Origin: Opitutaceae bacterium
GTDB taxonomy: Bacteria > Verrucomicrobiota > Verrucomicrobiia > Opitutales > Opitutaceae
Direction: 5' to 3'
Assembly (NCBI GenBank): GCA_023269455.1
Contig: JAHFTG010000078.1
Location: 1 to 9,105, forward strand
Length of the DNA stretch: 9,105 nt
The position numbers and the translations under genes were made by a program. Below, in pieces: positions 1 through 5,823 of this stretch (positions are counted from its first letter, which is position 1; the number at the start of each line of letters is the position of its first letter). The notes beneath the pieces were generated by a model, which made no database searches, was not told the DNA's origin, and saw only the letters and a program-made list of their open reading frames with translations.

Positions 1-878
1 CAATCCCGTGTCATGCGGACGCGGGCTCACCTCGCTGAAAATCACCTCGTCGCCGCGCACGAAACACTCGACGCCAAACAACCCGTAGCCGCCGAGATCC
101 CCCACCACCGTCTTCGCGATGCGCTGCGCCTCGGCCCACGCCGATGCTGACATCGCGCACGGCTGCCAGCTCTCGCGGTAGTCCCCGTCGATCTGCACGT
201 GCCCCACCGGCAAACAGCACTGGATGCCGTTCGCCGCCGACACCGTGAGCACCGTGATCTCGTAATCGAAACGGATAAACCCCTCGACGATACAACGCCC
301 CGCGCCGGCCCGCGCGCCTTCCTGCGCGTATTTCCAGGCAGCCGCCATGTCACCGGCAGTTTTCACGACGCTCTGCCCGTGTCCACTCGACGACATGAGC
401 GGCTTGAGCACGCACGGGAAACCCAGCTCCGCACCCGCCTCCGACGCTTCGGCCTCCGTTCCCACAAAACGATACGGCGAGGTCGGCAGCCCGAGCTCCT
501 CCGCCACGAGACGACGGATGCCCTCGCGATTCATCGTGAGTTTCGCGGCGCGCGCGGTCGGCACCACGCGTTGTCCGGCGGCTTCGAGTTCGACCAGCAC
601 ATCGGTCGCGATGGCCTCGATCTCCGGCACCACGAGGTCAGGTTTTTCCTCGGCGATCACGCGCCGCAGCGCAGCGCCGTCGAGCATGGAAAACACATGG
701 CTGCGATGCGCCACCTGCATCGCGGGCGCACCGGCATAGCGGTCGCACGCGATCACCTCGCAGCCGAGGCGTTGCAGCTCGATCACGACCTCCTTGCCCA
801 GCTCTCCCGAACCAAGCAGCAAAACGCGCGTGGCGCGTGGTGAAGAGGGCGGGGCAAAAACGTTCCGGGAGTGAGCAT
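1..878 (-). CDS. purT: Formate-dependent phosphoribosylglycinamide formyltransferase (GAR transformylase 2), partial, apparent frameshift near the start
   Basis: This ATP-grasp enzyme makes formyl-GAR from GAR, formate and ATP in cytosolic purine synthesis. The minus frame with codons starting at 840, 837 and so on is open to base 1. It reads like E. coli PurT throughout: LLLGSGELGKEV (N-terminal nucleotide-binding fold), VPEIEAIATD, KLTMNREGIRR, FPCVLKPLMSSSGHGQ (ATP-grasp loop), AGAGRCIVEGF, DGDYRESWQP, GGYGLFGVE and, at the edge, VSPRPHDTGL. About 280 of roughly 390 residues are inside; the C-terminus lies beyond the left edge. No ATG, GTG or TTG occurs in this frame between the upstream stop (928-930) and the conserved core; TTG at 822 would cut into the first beta strand. 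The ATG at 878, in another frame, gives MLTPGTFLPRP, resembling the E. coli start MTLLGTALRP. One base therefore seems missing (or two extra) between about 845 and 834. It could be a real mutation or a sequence error. Family identity is near certain; the start is not. It is divergent from the esterase gene. Confidence -1.
827..840 (-). repeat. Tandem 7-base repeat at the purT frame junction
   Basis: On the minus strand CCACGCG occurs twice in a row (840-834 and 833-827), followed by CG. It sits where the reading frame of the purT start (ATG at 878) has to change to the frame of the conserved core. Gaining one more 7-base unit would bring the two into frame (44 + 7 = 51 bases from the ATG to the Ala codon at 834). 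Loss of a unit by slippage is therefore one possible origin of the frameshift; this is inference. Confidence 0.6.
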
Positions 879-987
879 GGTTGAAAGCTGGAAACCCTAC
901 GCATCCGCCTCGCCCGACCGCAACTTTTCAGCAACAAAATGCCGCCACGTTTGACGATTTTCCCGAAACTCATTCACCGTAGAAGCC

Positions 988-1731
988 ATGTCAGCTTCCG
1001 CTGAATCCCCCTCATTTCAACTCGATGGATTGGGCAGCCACCACCGGATCACCGTCGAGCCTCCATCCACCTCCGCCGGCTCCGGTCCCTGGCCTGTTTT
1101 GCTGTGCATGGATGGTGACGACCAGTTTCCGATCCTGCGCAAAGCCCGCGCCGCGCTCTCGGCCCGCGAGATTTTCCCACCCGTGCTGCTGGTCGGCATC
1201 GGCTACGGCGCCAGCTACGGTAAACCGGGTAACAACCGCTCGCGAGACTACACGCCGACCGCCATCGCCGAGGCGCCCCACGGCGGCGGGGCCGACGCTT
1301 TTCTGGAATTTATAACCACCAAGCTCTGGCCGGAACTCGGCCGCCGGTATCCCGTTCACCCGGACATTCGTGGCATCGCCGGACACTCGCTCGGCTCGCT
1401 CTTCGCGTTGCACGCGTTGTTCAAGCCCGCGCCCTTCTTCAACCGTGTGCTGGCCAGCTCACCGTCCATCTGGTGGGGCGACCGCGCGATTTTGAAAGAA
1501 GTCGCCGCCTTGCAGGACGCCGGCACCGCGCTGCCCGCCAAACTTTTCCTGAGCGTGGGCCTCAAGGACAGCGAGTCGATGGTCGGCGATCTCGCGTTGC
1601 TCGAAGCCCAGCTCGACGCCCGGCCCATCCCCCAGCTGGAAATCACCCGCGAGCGTTTCCCAGAGCACGACCACTACAACGCCATCGGCATCGGCTTCCG
1701 CCACGGCCTCGCCGCGCTTTTTGGAAACTAA
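988..1731 (+). CDS. Alpha/beta-hydrolase, putative esterase (Fes/IroE-like, COG2819 type)
   Basis: This 247-residue protein has a single alpha/beta-hydrolase domain. The opening strand reads PVLLCMDGDDQF (36-47), typical of the putative-esterase family that includes esterase D and the siderophore esterases. VLLVGIGYG (66-74) is the next core strand. The nucleophile elbow is GHSLGS, with catalytic Ser134, followed by LFALHALF. SSPSIWW (157-163) is also a family hallmark. The acid is probably Asp194 or Glu196 in VGLKDSE, and the catalytic His is His227 or His229 in EHDHYNAI. There is no signal peptide, so a cytosolic enzyme is likely. The beta-sandwich domain found at the N-terminus of enterobacterial Fes is absent, which makes it resemble IroE or general COG2819 hydrolases. 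The substrate cannot be read from the sequence and nothing nearby points to siderophores. ATG 988 follows only a weak AGAAG. It ends 14 bases from the convergent DTW gene. Confidence 0.85.
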   Translation: MSASAESPSFQLDGLGSHHRITVEPPSTSAGSGPWPVLLCMDGDDQFPILRKARAALSAREIFPPVLLVGIGYGASYGKPGNNRSRDYTPTAIAEAPHGGGADAFLEFITTKLWPELGRRYPVHPDIRGIAGHSLGSLFALHALFKPAPFFNRVLASSPSIWWGDRAILKEVAALQDAGTALPAKLFLSVGLKDSESMVGDLALLEAQLDARPIPQLEITRERFPEHDHYNAIGIGFRHGLAALFGN

Positions 1732-1745
1732 GCGCGCGCCGGAGA

Positions 1746-2468
1746 TTACTCCGCCGCTCCCGCCGTGCGCCGCGCCTCCAGGCGCGCCTGGAGTTCGCGC
1801 TTCTCGATCGGCGACTGCGGTTGCAGCCTCCTCAACAGCTCCGGCATCGCCTCGCGCAGCGGCGACTCCGCCAGATAATCCGCGATCAACGTCTTGTTCC
1901 CTCGCGTGGAAAGCCCCGCGAACACATGCAGCTCCAGTTGCAGTCGCAGCGCGTCGTGCTCCGCCTTCAACCCCAGCGCAGCCAGCACAAACAACAGCGC
2001 CTCCATCGTGGAAAACTGCCCCGCCTCCTGCTGCGCGCGCAACCAGTAGCGGCTCTTCCCTGTCATCGGCAGGCTCACGCGCCGCCCCCAGCCTTCGACC
2101 GCTTTTTTCATGTCGGCCGCCTCGCCCCAGCTCCCGTCGAGCAACAGCAGTTGCAAGTCATCCGGCACGGCGTCCACCGGCATGGGTTCGCCCAGCGGAT
2201 GCAGCACCCACAGCGTTTTCCCCGGCCTCACGATCTGATCGCGCTCCAGCGGCGTGCCATGATTATAAACATGCAGCCGCGACTCAGGAATCACGCGCTT
2301 GATGAGATGCCCCGTGCTGCTCGGCCGCCACACCTCGCGGCTGTGCATGAGCACATCGACCGCCAGCGGACACTCCAGCGTGCGCAGCCCTTCGCAGATG
2401 CACCACCGGGGGAGATGCTGGCAGCGCGCGCAGCGCGGGGTTGGATTTCTGACAACACTTCTGGCCAT
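1746..2468 (-). CDS. DTW-domain tRNA-uridine aminocarboxypropyltransferase
   Basis: This 240-residue protein belongs to the DTW family (E. coli TapT/YfiP, human DTWD1 and DTWD2). These enzymes transfer the 3-amino-3-carboxypropyl group of S-adenosylmethionine to a tRNA uridine to make acp3U; TapT does this at position 47. The N-terminus carries the expected zinc-type cluster CARC-x6-CIC (Cys13, Cys16, Cys23, Cys25). The signature D-x-x-W is present as DGSWGEA (Asp111 to Trp114), preceded by the hydrophobic strand LQLLLL. The second family motif reads FSTMEA (152-157). Family members differ in target position, so the exact uridine is unknown. ATG 2468 is preceded by ATAAGG about 7 bases upstream, the best Shine-Dalgarno-like sequence in the window. 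The C-terminal tail (ELQARLEARR) is encoded over an 18-base perfect palindrome. It is convergent with the esterase and divergent from the small gene at 2642. Confidence 0.9.
   Translation of the reverse strand: MARSVVRNPTPRCARCQHLPRWCICEGLRTLECPLAVDVLMHSREVWRPSSTGHLIKRVIPESRLHVYNHGTPLERDQIVRPGKTLWVLHPLGEPMPVDAVPDDLQLLLLDGSWGEAADMKKAVEGWGRRVSLPMTGKSRYWLRAQQEAGQFSTMEALLFVLAALGLKAEHDALRLQLELHVFAGLSTRGNKTLIADYLAESPLREAMPELLRRLQPQSPIEKRELQARLEARRTAGAAE
1776..1793. repeat. 18-base perfect palindrome inside the 3' end of the DTW gene
   Basis: CTCCAGGCGCGCCTGGAG equals its own reverse complement. It lies within the last 20 codons of the DTW gene, about 45 bases downstream of the convergent esterase stop. 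With no T tract it is not a classical terminator. It could form a short GC-rich hairpin in either convergent transcript, or simply reflect the codons for QARLEA. Confidence 0.75.
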
Positions 2469-2563
2469 CGTGCCTTATCCGGTGCGGCAACCGCCCGCTT
2501 CCGTCAAGGCGGCGCTCTGTCCGTCTTTTGTCACGCCATCGTTACCGGGAACATCTTGGCGGC

Positions 2564-2580
2564 GCTGGCATCTTACCTGC
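2564..2580. repeat. Degenerate REP-like hairpin ('AGILPA' intergenic repeat)
   Basis: GCTGGCATCTTACCTGC, preceded by GGCG, closely matches the palindromic core GCTGGCATCTTGCCAGC that I recall as a dispersed intergenic repeat in Verrucomicrobia and Planctomycetes genomes. Translated, it gives GAGILPA, often seen in over-extended protein starts. The right arm here has two changes. It sits in the divergent gap between the DTW gene and the small gene at 2642. The assignment rests on memory of the pattern; other copies cannot be checked here. Confidence 0.5.
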
Positions 2581-2641
2581 TAAATGGTTTTCAGGCCCGC
2601 GTGGCCCGATACCCAAATCAACTTTCCCAACCGCCCCCCCA

Positions 2642-2962
2642 ATGATGCCGCGCCCTTCCAACGAACACCTCTTCGCAGAACTAGAAACCTTCTTGGCCCG
2701 CGCGGAAACCTGCCGGAATTCCTTCAGCCTCCTCGTTCACTTTGCCATTCGTCTCGCCGGCTCGGTCGATGCCCGCCGCGTGCTCGCCATCGTAAAGCGC
2801 TCCCCCGAGGCCGCTCTTTTTTCCCCGCTCATCACCGGTCTTCGCCTCCATCTGGGCGAAACCATTTCCTCCACCGGTGATGCCGATGCCCTCGCCCGCC
2901 AGATCGCGGACAGGATTGGCGAAGCCTCCTCCCTGCATACCCCGCGGCAAGCCGTGGCGTAA
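2642..2962 (+). CDS. Small helical protein of unknown function
   Basis: I do not recognise this gene. From the double ATG at 2642/2645 it encodes 106 residues, almost all predicted helical: HLFAELETFLARAE (9-22), LLVHFAIRLAG (30-40), DARRVLAIVKRS (43-54), then SPLITGLRLHLGE (61-73) and DALARQIADRIGEA (82-95). It has no signal peptide, membrane segment, cysteine cluster or catalytic motif. The spacing of the helices is reminiscent of a helical-repeat (TPR-like) fragment, but this is a weak impression. Codon use is like that of its neighbours, with C or G at most third positions, which favours a real gene. The frame stays open upstream to 2528, but that part reads through the REP-like repeat (GGAGILPA), so the later start is preferred. 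Seven C residues and an A lie just before the ATG and there is no Shine-Dalgarno sequence. The PRMT-like gene follows 103 bases downstream. Confidence 0.5.
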   Translation: MMPRPSNEHLFAELETFLARAETCRNSFSLLVHFAIRLAGSVDARRVLAIVKRSPEAALFSPLITGLRLHLGETISSTGDADALARQIADRIGEASSLHTPRQAVA

Positions 2963-3033
2963 TCCGTCCGAAGCCAGGCGAAACCGGCCGCACGGAGTTG
3001 CCACTGGCTTTACCCGCCGAACGCATGCTCAAT

Positions 3034-3061
3034 GAGCGTGAAGCCCTGTCGGCTTCACCTC
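3034..3061 (+). promoter_or_regulatory. Stem-loop directly upstream of the PRMT-like gene
   Basis: GTGAAGCC (3038-3045) and GGCTTCAC (3051-3058) form a perfect 8-base-pair stem with a 5-base loop. GAG (3034-3036) can add three pairs with CTC (3059-3061) if C3037 is bulged. The stem ends 4 bases before the ATG at 3066 and covers the place of a ribosome binding site. No T tract follows, so it is not a standard terminator for the gene upstream. A role in translation control is possible, as is a terminator-like or repeat element. Confidence 0.55.
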
Positions 3062-3065
3062 ACTC

Positions 3066-4154
3066 ATGCCCAGCCCCTCTCCCCGCGTCGGCGGTCCTTG
3101 GAACGATTTTATTCACCGGCTGCGCTGCCTGCGCGGCAAGCTCGTCGCCAGGATTCTTTTCAGCGAACGGCTCAACACCTGGGTTTATCCCACGCCCGAG
3201 CCGGCCGCCGAGCCGACCACGGACGAGCGTTATCGCGATTTCAACCGCAGCTACTTCGCCCAGTTCTACGAGCAGGAGAAGATGCTCGCCGACCAGCCGC
3301 GCATGGATTTCTACCACGCGGCCATCGCCCGCCACATCCAGCCCGGCGCCCGCGTCATCGACCTCGGCACCGGCACCGGCATCCTCGCCGCCTTCGCCTC
3401 GCGGCGTGGTGCCGCCCAGGTTTACGCCATCGACCACTCCGTCGTGCTCGAACACGCCAAGACCCTCGCCGCCCACAACCGCATAGAAAACGTCGAGTTC
3501 ATCAGCACCCACAGCAAAGACCTGAAGCTCGACGCCCCCGTGGACGTTATCCTTCACGAGCAGATGGGCGACTACCTCTTCGACGAAGACATGGTGGCCA
3601 ACATCACCGATCTCCGCGACCGCCTCCTCAAACCCGGCGGCCTCATCCTCCCCGCCCGCTTCGAGCTGTTCTGCGAACCCGTGAAAATCCGCGACAGCCG
3701 CTTCGTCCCCCATATCTGGGACATGAACGTCCACGGCATCGACTACTCCTGCATGGACCGCGAACGCCCGCAGGACCCGCACTATTACCACATCCCCGCC
3801 GCCGACCTCGACTACGTGGACTATCTGCTGTCCCAGCCGTCTCCCGTCCTGACCATCGACCTCCAGACGCTGCAACCCGCCGATCTGCCCAAGGAACTAC
3901 GCTTCACGCGCACGATCACGCGCAGTGGCCGCTTTGATGGCTACGTCGTGTATTTCCGCGCGATGGTGGACGACGATCTCTCGCTCAACTCCAGCCCGCT
4001 CGACCCCGGCCGCGCGACGAACTGGGGCTACCGCATCCTCCGCACCGACCGAGATTTCCTCACCGAAGGCGATGTCATCGACATCACGCTGACCATCGGC
4101 AACTGGCCCGAAGTCACCTCGTGGCGCTGGAAACACGTCAAAGCCGCGCGTTAG
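3066..4154 (+). CDS. Protein arginine methyltransferase (PRMT)-like class I SAM methyltransferase
   Basis: This 362-residue protein has the full order of PRMT landmarks. SYFAQFYEQEKML (62-74) matches the YFxxY helix of eukaryotic PRMTs, and Arg79 in QPRMDFY matches the arginine that binds the SAM carboxylate. Motif I is VIDLGTGTGIL (97-107), and Asp123 (AIDHS) stands where PRMT1 has a ribose-binding Glu. The double-E loop is HEQMGDYLFDEDM (164-176), with Glu165 and Glu174 spaced exactly as Glu144 and Glu153 in human PRMT1. The C-terminal beta barrel follows. The PRMT THW motif appears as TNW (318-320), then a strand pattern like that of PRMT1 (DFLTEGDVIDITLTIG). The first 50 residues are basic and unlike the family. 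It should methylate protein arginines with SAM; the substrate is unknown. Relatives annotated simply as SAM-dependent methyltransferases are the alternative. ATG 3066 has no Shine-Dalgarno sequence and lies under a hairpin. It is convergent with the lipoprotein gene. Confidence 0.82.
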   Translation: MPSPSPRVGGPWNDFIHRLRCLRGKLVARILFSERLNTWVYPTPEPAAEPTTDERYRDFNRSYFAQFYEQEKMLADQPRMDFYHAAIARHIQPGARVIDLGTGTGILAAFASRRGAAQVYAIDHSVVLEHAKTLAAHNRIENVEFISTHSKDLKLDAPVDVILHEQMGDYLFDEDMVANITDLRDRLLKPGGLILPARFELFCEPVKIRDSRFVPHIWDMNVHGIDYSCMDRERPQDPHYYHIPAADLDYVDYLLSQPSPVLTIDLQTLQPADLPKELRFTRTITRSGRFDGYVVYFRAMVDDDLSLNSSPLDPGRATNWGYRILRTDRDFLTEGDVIDITLTIGNWPEVTSWRWKHVKAAR

Positions 4155-4196
4155 CCCACCGTCGCGAACAGGCGTGATCCCCTCGCGCCATCCGCC

Positions 4197-5147
4197 TCAG
4201 TATTCCGGGAACAGATGATCCAATGTGAAGCAGATGCTTCCCGAGCCCGGCCCGCCGATGATTCTTACGATGCGATGAGCCCGGTGCAGCCGCAGCCCGT
4301 TCGCGGCCCCGGCACTGTCGTGATTATCGGATGAATTGATCTGCCGTTGGAGTTCCGCCGCCTTCGCCGCGATGAATTTCTTGGCCGCCTCGCCCGCCCC
4401 GACGAATTGCCACAAGGCCGCGTTCGCCTTGAACGGATCGGTGCTCGCCAAATCATCCCACAACGCAGGCAGTCGGTCAGTCGGCGTCGGCGCAACACCG
4501 GCAACATCGACCTGTAAATTGCGCACGCCCCACGCCTGATCACCCGCTTGGTCATCGTAGATCCCCGCGAAGTCCAGCGTGAGCACATCCGCCGTGTGCG
4601 GAAAAATCATCTCAACTTGATAAACGCTGTCGGTCTTGTCCGGCGACAGCGCCATCTGAAACCCTGCCGGACGTAAACCGTCCACCTGCTTCTCCGTCGC
4701 GCCCGTCCAATCACGATGCACCGCCCACGGATATTCGTCGGGATAGGACTGTTCATTGTTGTTCACCCAAAACCCGCAGGTTCCAAAAGTCGCGAATAAC
4801 AAACGAGGCCCGCCCCGCAGCGTAACCGAGAATGAATCCGGCCCCCACACGCGGCTGCTCCCGTCCCACTTTCCGAAAAGCAGAAGGTCAAAGCGCACCT
4901 TCACCCAAGCATGCGCCGGCAGCCGCCCCAAGGAAAACGCAACCGGACGCGTCTCAAAAGGCCCGTGAAATTTTTGGGCGTCGCGCTGACTTTCCGCCTG
5001 CGTGCGGTCCGACCACTGGCCTGCATACGTTGCCTTGGCGTGATAAACGCCTGCGTCTTTTCCTCCGACCGTCGCCTTTCCCGTCCGGAGACAATGCGCG
5101 CAACCAGCCATCACGACACAGAGCATCAACGCAAAAAATGATTTCAT
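4197..5147 (-). CDS. Predicted lipoprotein with beta-sandwich-like domain and C-terminal helical module
   Basis: I do not recognise a named family with certainty. From ATG 5147 it has 316 residues. MKSFFALMLCVVMAGC is a signal peptide with a lipobox, giving lipidation at Cys16 and export to the envelope. The frame is open upstream to 5465, but that part runs antisense through the DUF1643 gene, so the lipobox start is preferred. Residues 60-215 are rich in short strands (WVKVRFDLLLFGKWDG, VWGPDSFSVTLRGGP, VEMIFPHTADVLTLDFAGI), with aromatic- and acid-rich NNNEQSYPDEYPW, suggesting a jelly-roll ligand-binding domain. Residues 227-300 are helical (LPALWDDLASTDPFKANAALW, then LRLHRAHRIVRIIG), resembling a helical module I associate with planctomycete and verrucomicrobial cell-surface and WD40 proteins. 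Function is unknown. Codons 24-34 contain the 31-base repeat shared with the DUF1643 gene. No Shine-Dalgarno sequence precedes the ATG. Confidence 0.75.
   Translation of the reverse strand: MKSFFALMLCVVMAGCAHCLRTGKATVGGKDAGVYHAKATYAGQWSDRTQAESQRDAQKFHGPFETRPVAFSLGRLPAHAWVKVRFDLLLFGKWDGSSRVWGPDSFSVTLRGGPRLLFATFGTCGFWVNNNEQSYPDEYPWAVHRDWTGATEKQVDGLRPAGFQMALSPDKTDSVYQVEMIFPHTADVLTLDFAGIYDDQAGDQAWGVRNLQVDVAGVAPTPTDRLPALWDDLASTDPFKANAALWQFVGAGEAAKKFIAAKAAELQRQINSSDNHDSAGAANGLRLHRAHRIVRIIGGPGSGSICFTLDHLFPEY
5046..5076 (+). repeat. 31-base direct repeat, copy A (in the lipoprotein gene)
   Basis: It begins AACGCCTGCGTCTTTTCC, the same 18 bases as copy B at 5274-5304, and the remaining 13 bases differ at two positions. 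It encodes ATVGGKDAGV on the minus strand within the lipoprotein. On the plus strand it would read NACVFSSDRR, the same peptide as the start of the DUF1643 protein but for one residue. No similarity continues on either side. Confidence 0.85.
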
Positions 5148-5267
5148 GGGGTGGGGTAAACCGCCCGAAACCCGAGAGGACGCCCTCCCCGCTCGCAACC
5201 GCAAAGCCGCCCCTCGTTGACGACTCGACTCCCCACCCGCTCCGCGTCTCCATGTCGGGCTCCCGCC

Positions 5268-5759
5268 ATGCCCAACGCCTGCGTCTTTTCCGCCGACCGC
5301 CGCCACCGCTACACGCTCATCCACCGGTGGGACGACCTGCTCACGCCCGACTCCGGCAAAGGCATCGCCTGGATCTGCCTCAACCCCAGCACCGCCGACG
5401 AAAACCAGCTCGATCCCACGCTCCGCCGCATCCGGGGATTTTCCGACAGTTGGGGCTACACGCACTTCGTGATGTTAAACCTCTTCGGCTGGCGCGACAC
5501 CTCGCCCGCGGGCATGAAGGCCGTCCCCGACCCCGTCGGCCCCGACAACGACCACTGGATCTCCCACTGGGCCGCCCGCGTGGACCGCGTGATGTGCGGC
5601 TGGGGCGAGCACGGTTCCCACCTCGAACGCGACCGCCACGTCCTCGACCTCCTCAAGCCGTATCGGCACAAAACCTACGCCCTCGTGCGCAACGCCAGCG
5701 GCCGCCCCAAGCACCCGCTCTATGTGGCCGCCGACATCAAGCCCGCGCCATTCGCCTGA
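5268..5759 (+). CDS. DUF1643 domain protein
   Basis: This 163-residue protein matches the DUF1643 family, found in bacteria and phages and without an established function. Family landmarks are in order: CVFSADRRHRYTL (5-17), the hallmark LNPSTAD (38-44) with DPT (49-51) and RRIRGF, WGYTHFVMLNLF (62-73), DPVGPDND (88-95), CGWGEHG (110-116) and the end motif GRPKHPLYV (145-153). Length is close to the family norm, so it looks complete. I chose ATG 5268 because the conserved domain begins at once; the upstream in-frame TTG at 5217 adds residues unlike the family. The conserved Asn, Asp and His residues suggest an enzyme or a nucleotide or nucleic-acid binder, but this is inference. It is divergent from the lipoprotein gene, shares a 31-base repeat with it, and lies 64 bases upstream of the kinase. 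No Shine-Dalgarno sequence is visible. Confidence 0.87.
   Translation: MPNACVFSADRRHRYTLIHRWDDLLTPDSGKGIAWICLNPSTADENQLDPTLRRIRGFSDSWGYTHFVMLNLFGWRDTSPAGMKAVPDPVGPDNDHWISHWAARVDRVMCGWGEHGSHLERDRHVLDLLKPYRHKTYALVRNASGRPKHPLYVAADIKPAPFA
5274..5304 (+). repeat. 31-base direct repeat, copy B (start of the DUF1643 gene)
   Basis: It matches copy A (5046-5076) at 29 of 31 positions, including 18 identical bases in a row. It encodes residues 3-12 (NACVFSADRR) of the DUF1643 protein, a conserved part of that family, so this copy is probably the source. The copies are offset by 228 bases, a multiple of three, so both fall in the same minus-strand frame. Confidence 0.85.
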
Positions 5760-5774
5760 AACCGGCCCGCTTAT

Positions 5775-5790
5775 AGGGGAAATCACCCCT
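5775..5790. promoter_or_regulatory. Inverted repeat upstream of the hybrid kinase gene
   Basis: AGGGG (5775-5779) and CCCCT (5786-5790) flank AAATCA in the 64-base gap between the DUF1643 stop and the kinase start. It could be an operator for the kinase gene or a short terminator-like hairpin for DUF1643. There is no T tract and the stem is only 5 base pairs, so the assignment is weak. Confidence 0.3.
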
Positions 5791-5823
5791 TGCCGACCCC
5801 GTGCAGACGCCTAGCCTGTGCGC

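Noticed and set aside
951..979. TTGACG as a -35 element for the esterase gene
   Set aside because: The matching -10 position reads TCACCG, too far from consensus.
2528..2641. N-terminal extension of the small helical protein
   Set aside because: It translates the REP-like repeat (GGAGILPA) and a Pro-rich stretch; the double ATG at 2642 is a better start.
3060..3875. Long minus-strand open frame opposite the PRMT-like gene
   Set aside because: It is a Val, Gly and Asp-rich antisense shadow with no recognisable domain, while the plus frame has ordered PRMT motifs.
4911..5141. Plus-strand frame containing NACVFSSDRR as a second DUF1643 gene
   Set aside because: Similarity stops after ten residues, no other family motif follows, and the minus strand encodes a coherent lipoprotein there.
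5148..5465. Upstream extension of the lipoprotein reading frame by 106 codons
   Set aside because: It runs antisense through the DUF1643 gene and the divergent promoter region, has low-complexity Gly, Ala and Val-rich content, and would bury the lipobox inside the protein.
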